A stretch of 64,000 bases of DNA, from contig NZ_JBOITO010000002.1 of NCBI RefSeq assembly GCF_050717635.1, positions 124,001-188,000 on the forward strand, written 5' to 3'. Numbering within the stretch: position 1 is the stretch's first letter; the number at the start of each line of letters is the position of its first letter. Below the pieces are notes generated by a model that did not search any database, was not told the origin of the DNA, and saw only the letters and a list, made by a program, of their open reading frames with translations. The stretch comes from Clostridium_AD sp050717635. GTDB taxonomy: Bacteria; Bacillota; Clostridia; Clostridiales; Clostridiaceae. Made by a program: the position numbers and the translations under genes. Below, piece after piece: positions 1-9,610 of the stretch.

Positions 1-2
1 TG

Positions 3-314
3 AATTCGTGTATTATACTTGCTTTGGAAGCTATGGACGCAAACATTATAACAGTAGAAGGACTTAATAAAAATGGAAAAATCTCAATACTACAAAAGGA
101 ATTTATTGGTAATGATGCTCTCCAATGTGGCTTCTGCACTCCAGGTATGTTAATGTCAGCACGCGCTCTTTTAAACAGAAATACGGATCCAACTGAGAGT
201 GAAATAGTAGAAGCTATTGCAGGCAATTTCTGCCGTTGCACTGGTTATGTACCTATTATTGAAGCAATTACATCAGCTGCAAAGCTGGAAAGGGAGGAAA
301 TGAAAAATGAGTGA
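3..314 (+). CDS. Molybdenum hydroxylase small [2Fe-2S] subunit, C-terminal part (cut by window edge)
   Basis: This is the C-terminal part of the iron-sulfur subunit of a xanthine dehydrogenase / aldehyde oxidase-type molybdenum hydroxylase. The reading frame is open from base 3, so the gene begins before the window. The first visible residues (NSCIILALEA) are the usual lead into the second cluster domain of this family. The motifs QCGFCTPGM and CRCTGY supply the cysteines of the helical [2Fe-2S] domain. In the family this subunit passes electrons from the molybdopterin centre to FAD or to an external acceptor. The stop codon overlaps the start of the large-subunit gene by 8 bases, so translation is probably coupled. 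The exact substrate cannot be read from this fragment. Confidence 0.93.
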   Translation, partial: NSCIILALEAMDANIITVEGLNKNGKISILQKEFIGNDALQCGFCTPGMLMSARALLNRNTDPTESEIVEAIAGNFCRCTGYVPIIEAITSAAKLEREEMKNE

Positions 315-2667
315 CAAAGAGTACCGCTATATTGGGAAATCTCCTGACCGAGCTTGCGCACTGGAAAAAGTAACAGGCCAGGCGACCTACACAGCTGACT
401 TAGAATTCCCAGGAATGTTGTATGCTAAGTGCCTCTATTCCCCTTATGCAAGAGCAGAAATTGTATCTATAGATGTAAGTGAGGCTAATGCTTTAATTGG
501 GGTTAAAGCTATCCTTGTAGGTGATGATATACCTTATCTTGTTGGACTTTATATGGTTGATAAACGTATACTTGCAAGAGGTACAGTGAGGTATCAAGGT
601 GAACCTGTTGTTGCTGTGGCTGCAGTAGATGAGAAAACAGCTGAACTTGCAGTATCCAAAATAAAAATTCAATATAATATACTTCCTAGTATACAAACTA
701 TAGATGAAGCCTTAGAAGGTAAGATACTTGTTCATGAAGATATAAATGAGCTTGAATATGTTAAAGGTGTTTTCTTTCCACAGCCTGATTCCAATATTGC
801 AAGCTGGAACAAGACTATAAAGGGTGATATAAGTAAAGGCTTTCAGGAGGCTGACATAATTGTTGAAAATGAGCTTACGATTCCTGCAGTTGCTCATGTG
901 CCTATGGAAACCCATGTTGCCATAGCTCAGGCGGATACCTATACAAACAAGGTTAAAATATGGACTTCAACTCAATCTCCCTTTGGAGTACGAAAGCTGC
1001 TTGCAAAAGCTCTTAAAATATCCACATCTGATATACAGGTAATTGTACCCTATGTAGGTGGAGGATTTGGAGGCAAGGCGGGAATACACCTTGAACCACT
1101 TGTAACAGTTTTATCACGTGCTTGTAAAGGTCGACCTGTGAAAATAACTGCAACAAGGGAGGAGGAATTCAATCAACTGCCTACAAGGGCTGGGATGCGT
1201 GGACGAGTTAAGACTGGTGTAAAAAAAGATGGTAAAATTACTGCTGTTGAAATTTATTATGATTGGGATAGTGGAGCTTATGCAGATTATGGTGTAAATG
1301 TTGGAAAGTCAGCAACCTATTCTGGTGCAGGCCCCTACGAGATCCCTAATATTGAGCTTCACTCTCGAACACTTTATACAAATAAAGTGTTTAGCACAGC
1401 TTACAGAGGATTTGGTCATCTTGAAACACACTGGATTATGGAGCGCCAGATGGATATGGTGGCACAAAAACTTGGAATGGATCCATATGAATTCCGCATG
1501 GTGAATATATTAAGGCCAGGATCTCATACAATAAGTGGCGAGCTTATAAATGAAAATTCAGGGCGCCCTTACGAATGTCTAGAGGCTGTGGCAAAGGAAA
1601 TCGGATGGACGGGATATCAATCAGAAGCTAAGCGTAGTGAAAACTTCAAGACAGGAAAGCTTCGTGGAAAGGGTCTTGCTTGCCTCCAGAAAGCGCCTGC
1701 AATGCCTCCTCACACTTCTACCTCCGCAATTATGCAGATGGATGATGATGGTATTATCCGCATTATGCTTGGTGCTATAGATATTGGTCAGGGAGCGAAC
1801 ACAATAATGGCTCAAATTGCAGCTGAAATACTGGATATGCCAATAGAAAAAGTAAAGGTAGTATGGGAAAATGACACAAATCGTCATCCTTATGACTGGT
1901 CTACTGTTGCCTCAAAATATACATTTATGGGTGGCAATGCGGTAAAGAGATGTGCGGAAAATATGCTAAAGCAAATGAAGGAAATGGCTTCTGAGGCACT
2001 TAGAACTTCAACTGAGGACTTGGCACATGGAGATGAATATATTTATCATATTCAACATAAGCAGAGAAGAATAAAGTACAAGGACCTTGCACTTGGTTAT
2101 GCTTATGAAAATGGGAATGGTATTGGTGGACCACTTATAGCAAAAGGAACATATATGGCTGATGGACTTAATTTCCTCGATCCTTTAACAGGACAGGGAT
2201 TACCTGCTCTTGATTGGACTTTTGGAGCACATGGGATTGAACTAGAGGTTGATATTGAAACTGGTGAAATTCAAATAATTAAAATAGCCTCTGCCTTTGA
2301 TATAGGGCAGGCAATTAATAGGAAACTTGTTTGTGGCCAAATTGTGGGAGGGATAGTTCAGGGGATTGGATCTGCGATAATTGAAGGGTATAAGTTTAGT
2401 CCGGAGGGGAGACTTATGAATCCATCCTTTACAGACAATAAAATACCCACAGCAAAAGATATTCCAATAGAGATAGTTCCTATTTTAATAGAAAATCCTC
2501 AACCAGATGGGCCTTTTGGTGCTAGAGGAATTGGTGAACACCCTATGATTTCTGTGCCATCGGTTATTGGAAATGCACTTTATGATGCACTAGGTATTAA
2601 CTTTTATAAATTACCACTTTCTCCTGAAAATATTGCAATAGCCATTGCAAAAAATCTTGGATATTAA
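307..2667 (+). CDS. Molybdenum hydroxylase large (molybdopterin-binding) subunit
   Basis: A 786-residue catalytic subunit of the xanthine dehydrogenase superfamily, full length for the molybdopterin chain when subunits are separate. The N-terminal a/b-hammerhead domain (about residues 10-115) is followed by the cofactor-binding domains. GGGFGGK (about residue 250), AYRGFG (about 365) and the C-terminal GPFGARGIGE, which carries the catalytic glutamate of the family, are all present. It hydroxylates a heterocycle or aldehyde using water as the oxygen source. It is translationally coupled to the small subunit. No FAD subunit lies downstream; it may lie before the window, or electrons may leave through another carrier. 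Substrate candidates include purines, nicotinate and hydroxybenzoyl-CoA, and sequence reading does not decide between them. Confidence 0.93.
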   Translation: MSDKEYRYIGKSPDRACALEKVTGQATYTADLEFPGMLYAKCLYSPYARAEIVSIDVSEANALIGVKAILVGDDIPYLVGLYMVDKRILARGTVRYQGEPVVAVAAVDEKTAELAVSKIKIQYNILPSIQTIDEALEGKILVHEDINELEYVKGVFFPQPDSNIASWNKTIKGDISKGFQEADIIVENELTIPAVAHVPMETHVAIAQADTYTNKVKIWTSTQSPFGVRKLLAKALKISTSDIQVIVPYVGGGFGGKAGIHLEPLVTVLSRACKGRPVKITATREEEFNQLPTRAGMRGRVKTGVKKDGKITAVEIYYDWDSGAYADYGVNVGKSATYSGAGPYEIPNIELHSRTLYTNKVFSTAYRGFGHLETHWIMERQMDMVAQKLGMDPYEFRMVNILRPGSHTISGELINENSGRPYECLEAVAKEIGWTGYQSEAKRSENFKTGKLRGKGLACLQKAPAMPPHTSTSAIMQMDDDGIIRIMLGAIDIGQGANTIMAQIAAEILDMPIEKVKVVWENDTNRHPYDWSTVASKYTFMGGNAVKRCAENMLKQMKEMASEALRTSTEDLAHGDEYIYHIQHKQRRIKYKDLALGYAYENGNGIGGPLIAKGTYMADGLNFLDPLTGQGLPALDWTFGAHGIELEVDIETGEIQIIKIASAFDIGQAINRKLVCGQIVGGIVQGIGSAIIEGYKFSPEGRLMNPSFTDNKIPTAKDIPIEIVPILIENPQPDGPFGARGIGEHPMISVPSVIGNALYDALGINFYKLPLSPENIAIAIAKNLGY

Positions 2668-3280
2668 TATTAGGGTAAATCCTTATGCTAAGAACCTGTC
2701 TGCCATTATTTTAGCAGGTGGATATTCTAAGAGAATGAAGCAGTTTAAACCGCTCCTTCCTTTGGGAGATTCAACTATTATTGAAAATACAATTAATGTA
2801 TTTCGAAACTCTGGAGTGGATGATATTACAGTAGTTATAGGATACCGTGCAAATGATGTTAAAGTTGTACTGGATTGTATGGACGTAAAGTGGGTATACA
2901 ACCAAAATTATCATGAGGGAATGTATTCATCAGTTGTAGCAGGAGTGAGTTCACTTCCAGCTTCTATAAATGGATTCTTTCTTCTTCCGGCTGACATGCC
3001 ATTTGTAAAGAAGGAGACTATAGAGGAGCTCTTAAGGGTATATAATAGCACAACCTATGATATTATATATCCCACATACAAGGGTCACCGCGGCCATCCT
3101 CCATTAATATCAGAACGCCTCTTCCCTGCAATTAAAAACTGGGATGGGAGCGGAGGTCTCAGAGCCTTGCTTTCAAAGTATCAGGAGGTTTCAACACAGG
3201 TGGAAGTTACAGATGAAAATATATTAACTGATATGGACACCCATGAGGATTACTTAAAGTTCAAAGTGATATGTGGGTGA
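2645..3280 (+). CDS. MocA/MobA-like molybdenum cofactor nucleotidyltransferase
   Basis: A nucleotidyltransferase of the MobA/MocA/GlmU fold. The signature IILAGGYSKRMKQFKPLLPLG binds the nucleotide, LLPADMPF is the metal-binding region and the GHRGHPP stretch is typical of MocA-type proteins. The family adds CMP or GMP to molybdopterin, which fits its position directly after a molybdenum hydroxylase large subunit. The called start is TTG at 2645, inside the preceding gene, and no good Shine-Dalgarno is visible. The conserved domain begins about 18 residues in, so the start is uncertain. CMP transfer is more likely than GMP transfer because the xanthine dehydrogenase family usually carries the cytosine dinucleotide cofactor. 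This choice is inference. Confidence 0.85.
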   Translation: MQKILDINIRVNPYAKNLSAIILAGGYSKRMKQFKPLLPLGDSTIIENTINVFRNSGVDDITVVIGYRANDVKVVLDCMDVKWVYNQNYHEGMYSSVVAGVSSLPASINGFFLLPADMPFVKKETIEELLRVYNSTTYDIIYPTYKGHRGHPPLISERLFPAIKNWDGSGGLRALLSKYQEVSTQVEVTDENILTDMDTHEDYLKFKVICG

Positions 3281-3295
3281 GCACCTTAGATGAAT

Positions 3296-3325
3296 AAAAG
3301 CTGGTGAAGTAATTCGCCAGCTTTT
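3296..3325. terminator. Bidirectional terminator hairpin
   Basis: A stem of about 13 bp (AAAAGCTGGTGAA / TTCGCCAGCTTTT, one G-T pair) with a four-base loop sits between the convergent nucleotidyltransferase and ABC permease genes. T- and A-runs on both sides allow it to serve both strands. Confidence 0.85.
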
Positions 3326-3329
3326 AAAA

Positions 3330-4499
3330 CTAACTGTTAGTTATTCTTTTTTGTTTGCTTACTACTAAAGCTACTGAAAAAATAGCCAGGGCAAAACCTA
3401 GTTCTATTAGCATATAAGTTAAAATCGGTGAAAGATTATCAAAACTGAAACTTGACAGCGTACCTATAACAATGTTGGCTTTTACATACCAGTAGGTTGG
3501 AGTAAAGCTAGCTATAGCCATGGCTTTATCACTTAAAAATTCCTGCGGTACAAATACTCCGCTTATGAAGGAAAACCCTAGTGCTAGCACATTTGCTATA
3601 GCAGATTGGGCATTTCTGTTTTTTATTAAAAGCCCAACAAGGAAACTTATACTTAAGGCAGCTATTGTAAATACTAAAGCATTAATACATAATAGTAAAC
3701 CATTAATAGACATCATATGCTGTCTATTAAGGATGAATCCAAAACCAGCCATAACCACATAAGAGGCTAAAGCAAAAACTAGGTTTCCCATAATCAATTG
3801 TAAATTAAAGGATCTATTTTTCATTGGCGAGCATAAGTTTCTTCTCTTTAAGTTTTTATCATTGAATACCATTGAAATTGAACTCACGCCTAGAATTAGT
3901 ACTGAAAAAAGTGAATAGCCAAGGTAATTAAAGGAGGCTACAGCAAAGCCGTTATTTTGTTTTTTAACTCCAAAGGATTTTATCTGAACACTTGTCTCAG
4001 TGGATGCCCCTTTAGAAACTTCCTTTACCAAATTTTCCTCTGTTATTCCTGGGATATTATTAACATAAACTCTTGCCATATTGAAGTATTTATTTACTGC
4101 CATATCAATATACATACGAGTTGTAGAGTTTGGAACTACCGTCTTTTGCAGTTCTACGGGTTTTCCCTGTAAAAATTTTTTGGTAAAATCTACAGGCACG
4201 GTTACAATATACTCCACATCTCTAAAGAATAGAGCATCTTGTAATTTTTCCTCATTATTTTCAATATCAACAAAATTTGCATTTTTTGATAAATACTCTT
4301 TAAATCCTGTAAGTAATGCAGTGTTTTTATCCAAATTTATGAAGGCTATATTGGTCTTAGTTTGAGAAAAGCACTCTTCATTTTTTGTGGTTGCCATGGT
4401 AGAATAAAGCACGGATATTGCTAAAAAAATTATTAAATATATGCTCATTAGTCCCATATTTGCTTTGATAATTTTAAAATAAACTTTAAATACTTGCAT
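3330..4499 (-). CDS. ABC-2 type transporter permease (second of pair)
   Basis: A 389-residue ABC-2 membrane subunit. There is one membrane segment near residues 15-35, a large extracytoplasmic domain to about residue 185, then a block of about five membrane segments to the C terminus. This layout is typical of YhgE/LinM-like and antimicrobial-peptide exporters. It follows the other permease gene with a 14-base overlap and shares its ATPase, so the pair probably forms a heterodimeric channel. Exported substrate is not readable. The divergent two-component system upstream suggests induction by an envelope-active compound. Confidence 0.88.
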   Translation of the reverse strand: MQVFKVYFKIIKANMGLMSIYLIIFLAISVLYSTMATTKNEECFSQTKTNIAFINLDKNTALLTGFKEYLSKNANFVDIENNEEKLQDALFFRDVEYIVTVPVDFTKKFLQGKPVELQKTVVPNSTTRMYIDMAVNKYFNMARVYVNNIPGITEENLVKEVSKGASTETSVQIKSFGVKKQNNGFAVASFNYLGYSLFSVLILGVSSISMVFNDKNLKRRNLCSPMKNRSFNLQLIMGNLVFALASYVVMAGFGFILNRQHMMSINGLLLCINALVFTIAALSISFLVGLLIKNRNAQSAIANVLALGFSFISGVFVPQEFLSDKAMAIASFTPTYWYVKANIVIGTLSSFSFDNLSPILTYMLIELGFALAIFSVALVVSKQKRITNS

Positions 4500-5628
4500 A
4501 TTTTTGCCTCCTTATAATGGAGTAGGTTGTTAAACAAAATACTACAGACAAAAGAGTTAGAATAGAAATATTTATAAAGAATCTTTGATGGTTATTATAA
4601 TAATATAAGGTGTAAAATCCATCGGTAATAAGTGCTGCTGGATTAATATATGATAATATTGGAAAGCTTTTTTCTACAGCGTATTTCATATTTGCAAACA
4701 TCATTCCTGATAAAGTAACTCCTATCATAGTAGTACCTATTAATACTCCGATTTTTAGACCTTCACTTTTTTTAATAAGTGCACTTATCATAGCCCCAAA
4801 GGAAATTCCTGTGGCGCAACCTACAAAACTGAGAAGTAGAATGTAAAAAATTTGATTGCCAAAATCTATTTTTAAGGCAAAATGTAAATATGAAAGCACA
4901 ATGAGAATCACAGTAAATTGAATTAAAAATGCGGCGCAAAGGCTATAAATAAACATCTTCATCTTATAAACTGGAGCCATATTAATTCTAGCCGCTCTTT
5001 TTGACAAATCTCCTTGTATATCAGTAATTTCCTTTAGGCCCGAAAAGCCTCCATATAAACATGTCATGGCAATAAGTGCATAAAAATAATTTAGAGTTGT
5101 GTTTGGAACTCCTTTAGATGGTGAAATTTCATTAGTGTATTGCTTAAAAGTTGTAGCATCTTTTACTAAATTAGCATACGCTGCATTTGGATTTGAAGCT
5201 AAAATATTGCCTATGGTACTTGCACTTTCTTTGTAATCATCTAAGAAAGCTTTAATAACCGTTTGATTTAATCCATCTGACTTAACTACTAGATTCAATT
5301 CTGGATTTAGATATATATATCCTTCTATTTTACTGTTTTTAAGAAGCTCATCTGCATTTATTTCATCAGTTACGGTCACATTAAAAAGTTTACCTATGCC
5401 ATCCTTAGAAACCTGATCTATTGCCCCCTTAAATCCTACGTTTTTTTCATAGTAATTACTACTTACCACTGCTATATCAATAGTTTTAAATACTTCACTG
5501 GCAGTAAGATTAGAAAAGGCTACTTTAAATAAGGTGGCTAAAACTATAGGAAACATTAAAGACCAAAAAACCAGTTGCTTATCTCTTAATAAACATTTTA
5601 TTCTTGTAATAAATACATGACTAAACAC
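4486..5628 (-). CDS. ABC-2 type transporter permease (first of pair)
   Basis: A 380-residue ABC-2 permease with the same architecture as its downstream neighbour: an N-terminal membrane helix (about 20-40), an external domain to about 185, then about five C-terminal membrane helices. It lies 12 bases after the ATPase gene. The two permeases are only distantly similar, so they are a heterodimeric pair rather than a recent duplication. Efflux of a drug, peptide or lipid is the usual role of this arrangement. Confidence 0.88.
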   Translation of the reverse strand: MFSHVFITRIKCLLRDKQLVFWSLMFPIVLATLFKVAFSNLTASEVFKTIDIAVVSSNYYEKNVGFKGAIDQVSKDGIGKLFNVTVTDEINADELLKNSKIEGYIYLNPELNLVVKSDGLNQTVIKAFLDDYKESASTIGNILASNPNAAYANLVKDATTFKQYTNEISPSKGVPNTTLNYFYALIAMTCLYGGFSGLKEITDIQGDLSKRAARINMAPVYKMKMFIYSLCAAFLIQFTVILIVLSYLHFALKIDFGNQIFYILLLSFVGCATGISFGAMISALIKKSEGLKIGVLIGTTMIGVTLSGMMFANMKYAVEKSFPILSYINPAALITDGFYTLYYYNNHQRFFINISILTLLSVVFCLTTYSIIRRQKYASI

Positions 5629-5640
5629 ACATATACCCCC

Positions 5641-6573
5641 TTAATCCCTAAGCTCTTTGCCAGTTATTTCTAAGAAAACATCATTCAAAGTTGGTAATTC
5701 TGAGTATATTTTTCCAAACTCAATATTATGATCATTTAAAAATTCTATAATTTTAACTATATTATTTTTACCCTTTGTAGACCTAATCACTAGAGTACTT
5801 TCTCTATATTCAGCTTTATCCACCGTGGATAATTCTCTTATTTTATCTATTATACTGGGAGATAAATTAAATATCTCTACGGTGATTTTCTCCCCAATTT
5901 TAATCATAGCTTTTAATTCCTCTTTTGTTCCGAGAGCCACGGTTTTGCCATTGTCTAGTATGGCTATTCGATCACAAAGCTGCTCTACTTCTTCCATATA
6001 ATGAGTGGTGTATATAATTGTTACTCCTTGCTTATTTAGATTTTTGATCCCGGATAGAATGTTATTTCTACTTTGAGGATCTACTGCCACAGTTGGCTCA
6101 TCAAGGATTAGGAGCCTGGGTTTATGAGCTATACCACAAGCTATATTCAGCCTCCGGAGTAATCCGCCACTTAATTTCTTCGGATAAAACTTTTTAAAGT
6201 CCTTTAGTGCAACGAAATCTATAGCTTCCTCTACAAGTGATTTTCTCTTGTGTTTATCCGTTATATATAGTCCACAAAAATAATCTATATTTTCGTATAC
6301 TGTTAGTTCCTCAAAAACAGCCACATCTTGCATAACAACCCCAATATCCTTTTTAATATCATAAGCATCAGGTCCCATAGGCTTTTCAAAAATACTTATT
6401 TCACCTTTATCGTACTTTAACAGTGAAAGAATACAATTTATTGCTGTAGTTTTACCTGAACCGTTGGGTCCCAGGAGGCCAAAAATTTCACCTTCTTTAA
6501 CTTCTAGATTTAAATGGTCTAATGCTACAAGCTCATTGTATCTTTTAACTAAATTATTAACTTTTACTATCAT
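5641..6573 (-). CDS. ABC transporter ATP-binding protein
   Basis: The ATPase of the adjacent exporter. Walker A is GPNGSGKT, the signature is LSGGLLRRLN, Walker B is LLILDEPT and the switch histidine is in YTTHYMEE. The C-terminal region after about residue 225 is the DrrA-like extension seen in drug exporters. An in-frame GTG 21 bases upstream exists, but the ATG at 6573 is preferred because GGGAG stands about 6 bases before it. The gene is first in a three-gene operon read away from the histidine kinase gene. Confidence 0.92.
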   Translation of the reverse strand: MIVKVNNLVKRYNELVALDHLNLEVKEGEIFGLLGPNGSGKTTAINCILSLLKYDKGEISIFEKPMGPDAYDIKKDIGVVMQDVAVFEELTVYENIDYFCGLYITDKHKRKSLVEEAIDFVALKDFKKFYPKKLSGGLLRRLNIACGIAHKPRLLILDEPTVAVDPQSRNNILSGIKNLNKQGVTIIYTTHYMEEVEQLCDRIAILDNGKTVALGTKEELKAMIKIGEKITVEIFNLSPSIIDKIRELSTVDKAEYRESTLVIRSTKGKNNIVKIIEFLNDHNIEFGKIYSELPTLNDVFLEITGKELRD

Positions 6574-6720
6574 ATAATACTCCCAACCTTTCACCCAATA
6601 TTAATTTTAATGGACTTTGTCTATAGATATATAGTACGTTTTCATGGTATGATTTGTAAGTGTATATAATCATTATTTATAGTGACAAATGTAATAATAA
6701 CAACTTTAAGGGAGGCTTAA

Positions 6721-7791
6721 ATGCTTAAGATTATAGATAAATCAGTTATTTTTATCTGTTGCACAAGTATCTATCTATTGGAATCAACACTGGTCTTATG
6801 GATTTTTCCTGTGATTCTAGCATTAACCATTAGTAGCCTAAATAGCTATTATGAAAGTACTTATTTTCATAGATTGTCCTTTATTATTTATTGCATACTA
6901 TGTGTATATTTCAATAGTTTCTTAATATTTCTTCCTCTAATTTTCTATGATGTGATATTAAGTAAAACCATTTATATATATGTCTTTGCTCTAATACCAA
7001 TTATAAGCAGTATGGGATATGTAGCTAATATAAGTATTTTAATTACCTGTTCATTTATGGCTTTGACTATACTCTTAACGCTACGTACTTGCTCCACCTC
7101 TAAGCTTAAATTTGAGTACATTAATTTTAGAGATAAGTCATCAGAGCTATCTTCGCTACTTGAAGAGCAAAACGCTAGCTTAATATCTAGTAAAGATTAT
7201 GAAATAAATCTTGCCACGTTAAGTGAGCGAAATAGGATAGCAAGAGAAATTCACGATAACCTAGGTCATATTTTGTCACGGTGCCTTTTGCAAATTGGAG
7301 CCTTAATAGTTATTAATGTGGATTCTAATATGAAAGAAAGCCTTGAGGCAATTAAAGATACCATATCACAAGGTATGGATAGTGTCAGGACGAGTGTACA
7401 TAATCTTCATGATGATTCTATAGATCTCCACGACCAAATCTATGCTCTTACAAAAGAGTTCACATTTTGCCCTATAAAGCTTAACTATGACATTAATGAA
7501 AATCCTTGCAAGAAAGTAAAATATTCATTTATATCTATAGTTAAGGAAGCTACATCTAACATAATTAAGCATTCGAATGCCACAAATGTGACTATATCCT
7601 TTAATGAGCACCCTGGGTTTTATCAGCTTATTATAAGGGACAACGGAGTTGTGAAGGACTATAATACTGAAAATGGCATTGGTATTAGAAATATGCTAGA
7701 TAGAGTTTCCGTACTTAACGGTAATGTTAATATAAATACTGATAGTGGGTTTAAAATATTTATATCTATTCCAAAGGAGATTATAAAATGA
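6721..7791 (+). CDS. NarL/LiaS-type sensor histidine kinase
   Basis: A 356-residue membrane histidine kinase. The first 120 residues hold about five hydrophobic segments with almost no external loop, as in intramembrane-sensing kinases. The HisKA_3 phosphoacceptor is H178 in NRIAREIHDNLGH. The N box (KEATSNIIKHSNATN) and a G box (NGIGIRNM) follow. Its stop overlaps the response regulator start (ATGA). The divergent ABC-2 exporter starts about 150 bases away and is the likely target. A sensor without an external domain often detects envelope stress or the transport state of a partner ABC exporter; that link is inference here. Confidence 0.92.
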   Translation: MLKIIDKSVIFICCTSIYLLESTLVLWIFPVILALTISSLNSYYESTYFHRLSFIIYCILCVYFNSFLIFLPLIFYDVILSKTIYIYVFALIPIISSMGYVANISILITCSFMALTILLTLRTCSTSKLKFEYINFRDKSSELSSLLEEQNASLISSKDYEINLATLSERNRIAREIHDNLGHILSRCLLQIGALIVINVDSNMKESLEAIKDTISQGMDSVRTSVHNLHDDSIDLHDQIYALTKEFTFCPIKLNYDINENPCKKVKYSFISIVKEATSNIIKHSNATNVTISFNEHPGFYQLIIRDNGVVKDYNTENGIGIRNMLDRVSVLNGNVNINTDSGFKIFISIPKEIIK

Positions 7792-8408
7792 GGGTTTTAA
7801 TTATAGATGATGACAAATTAGTTTGTGTATCTTTAAAAGTCATATTAGAAGAAGATGCGAATATAGAGGTGGTTGCATTAGGTTATAATGGAGAAATGGC
7901 AGTAGAACTATATGAAACACTAAAACCAGACATTTTACTAATGGATATACGAATGGATACAATGACAGGTCTTAGTGGAGCAGAGATAATTCTAAAAAAA
8001 CACAAGGATGCTAAAATATTATTTCTCACTACATTTTTGGATGATGAATATATTATAAAAGCTTTAAATATAGGAGCTAAGGGTTATCTCTTAAAGCAAA
8101 ATTTTGAAAGTATAGTAACTTGCCTAAAAGCAGTACAAATGGGTCAAACAGTTTTTGGAGATGAAATAATAACTAAAATTCCATCTCTCCTAACTGAAAA
8201 TAATAAACTTAAATTCTTGGATTTTGATATAAATGATAAGGAATTTGAAATTATAGTTCAAGTGGCTAGTGGACTAAATAATAAAGAAATTGCTGAGAAA
8301 TTATTTTTAAGTGAGGGTACCATAAGGAATTATATTAGTTCTATTCTGGAAAAGCTTAATCTTCGTGACCGAACACAACTAGCAATTTTTTATTATAAAA
8401 ACAAGTAG
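7788..8408 (+). CDS. NarL/FixJ-family response regulator
   Basis: A 206-residue response regulator. The receiver domain begins MRVLIIDDDK and the phosphoacceptor is D53 in LLMDIRM. The C-terminal LuxR-type helix-turn-helix (about residues 150-195) contains GLNNKEIAEKLFLSEGTIRNY. The start overlaps the end of the kinase gene by four bases, so the two are made together. It probably controls the divergent exporter operon and perhaps its own promoter in the 6574-6720 intergenic region. Confidence 0.94.
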   Translation: MRVLIIDDDKLVCVSLKVILEEDANIEVVALGYNGEMAVELYETLKPDILLMDIRMDTMTGLSGAEIILKKHKDAKILFLTTFLDDEYIIKALNIGAKGYLLKQNFESIVTCLKAVQMGQTVFGDEIITKIPSLLTENNKLKFLDFDINDKEFEIIVQVASGLNNKEIAEKLFLSEGTIRNYISSILEKLNLRDRTQLAIFYYKNK

Positions 8409-8435
8409 TAAAACAAATTTTGGAGGGATGAAATC

Positions 8436-9608
8436 ATGAAAATTTTTCACACTGGGGATTGGCATATAGGTAAATCTGTTAATGGATTTTATATGACGGA
8501 AGACCAAGAATTTATAATGAATCAGTTTTATGAAGAGATTAAAGTGGAAAAACCAGATGTTGTATTAATAGCTGGGGATTTATACGATAGATCAGTTCCA
8601 CCTGTACAAGCTATAGAATTACTGAATAAAGTATTGGGTAAAATAGTTAAGGAGTTAAAGACTCCTATTATAGCTCTAGCTGGAAATCATGATAGTAATG
8701 AGAGAATTGATTTTGCCTCCGATCTTCTAAGAGAAAGTGGTTTATATATAAGTGGAACACTAAAAAAAGAAATACAAAAGATTACTATTGATGACAAACA
8801 TGGTCCAGTAAATTTTTATCCTATTCCTTATGCAGACCCACCAGTAGTTAGGGATTTATTTGAGGATGAAAGCATAAGAAATCATGACGATGCTATGAAG
8901 AAGATAGTAGATTCTATTGATAATATTATGAATAAAGATGAGAGAAATGTTGCAATTGCACATGGATATGTTTCATATATGAAAAATGATGAGGTAACTG
9001 TTCCGCTTTTAGAAAGTGATTCAGAGAAGCCATTATCAATTGGAGGTACAGCACTTATTAATGCAGCTTATTTTGATGCTTTTAATTATACTGCCCTTGG
9101 CCATTTACATGGTCCGCAAAAGGTTGGAACAAACAAAGTGCGATATGCTGGGTCACCGCTAAAATACTCTTTCTCAGAGACTAAACAAAAAAAAGGAATA
9201 ACCATTGTAAATTTAGATGAAAAGGGAGAAGTGAAAATAGATTTCCATGAGTTTAAACCTAGAAGAGATTTTAGAATTATTACAGGAGAATTAAAAGAGC
9301 TAATAAAGAATGATGTGAGCAGTTTAGATAATAAAGAGGACTATATAAAGGTAGTGTTAAAAGATAAGGGAGAGATTTTAGATCCTATGTCAAAGCTAAG
9401 AATTGTTTATCCAAATGTTATGGAACTTACAAGGGAAGATAGGATAAAAATATCAACTACAGGAACAGTAGCAGTTAATGTACGAGAAAAATCTAAGCTT
9501 AGCCTTTTTGATAACTTTTATGAGGATATAATAGGTGAAAAATGTTCTGAAGAGGAGACGCAGGTTATGGTGAAAATCATAGAAAATGCTGAAAAAGGAG
9601 GTTTATAG
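8436..9608 (+). CDS. sbcD: Exonuclease SbcD (Mre11-like nuclease subunit)
   Basis: The nuclease subunit of the SbcCD complex, which processes hairpins and protein-blocked DNA ends. The calcineurin-like phosphoesterase motifs are all present: GDWHIGKS at the N terminus, GDLYDRS, GNHDSNER, AHGYVS and GHLHGPQ. Length (390 residues) is normal. A good ribosome binding site (GGAGGG) precedes the ATG. It lies two bases before sbcC, so the two form an operon. The relation to the upstream two-component system is only positional. Confidence 0.96.
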   Translation: MKIFHTGDWHIGKSVNGFYMTEDQEFIMNQFYEEIKVEKPDVVLIAGDLYDRSVPPVQAIELLNKVLGKIVKELKTPIIALAGNHDSNERIDFASDLLRESGLYISGTLKKEIQKITIDDKHGPVNFYPIPYADPPVVRDLFEDESIRNHDDAMKKIVDSIDNIMNKDERNVAIAHGYVSYMKNDEVTVPLLESDSEKPLSIGGTALINAAYFDAFNYTALGHLHGPQKVGTNKVRYAGSPLKYSFSETKQKKGITIVNLDEKGEVKIDFHEFKPRRDFRIITGELKELIKNDVSSLDNKEDYIKVVLKDKGEILDPMSKLRIVYPNVMELTREDRIKISTTGTVAVNVREKSKLSLFDNFYEDIIGEKCSEEETQVMVKIIENAEKGGL

Positions 9609-9610
9609 TA

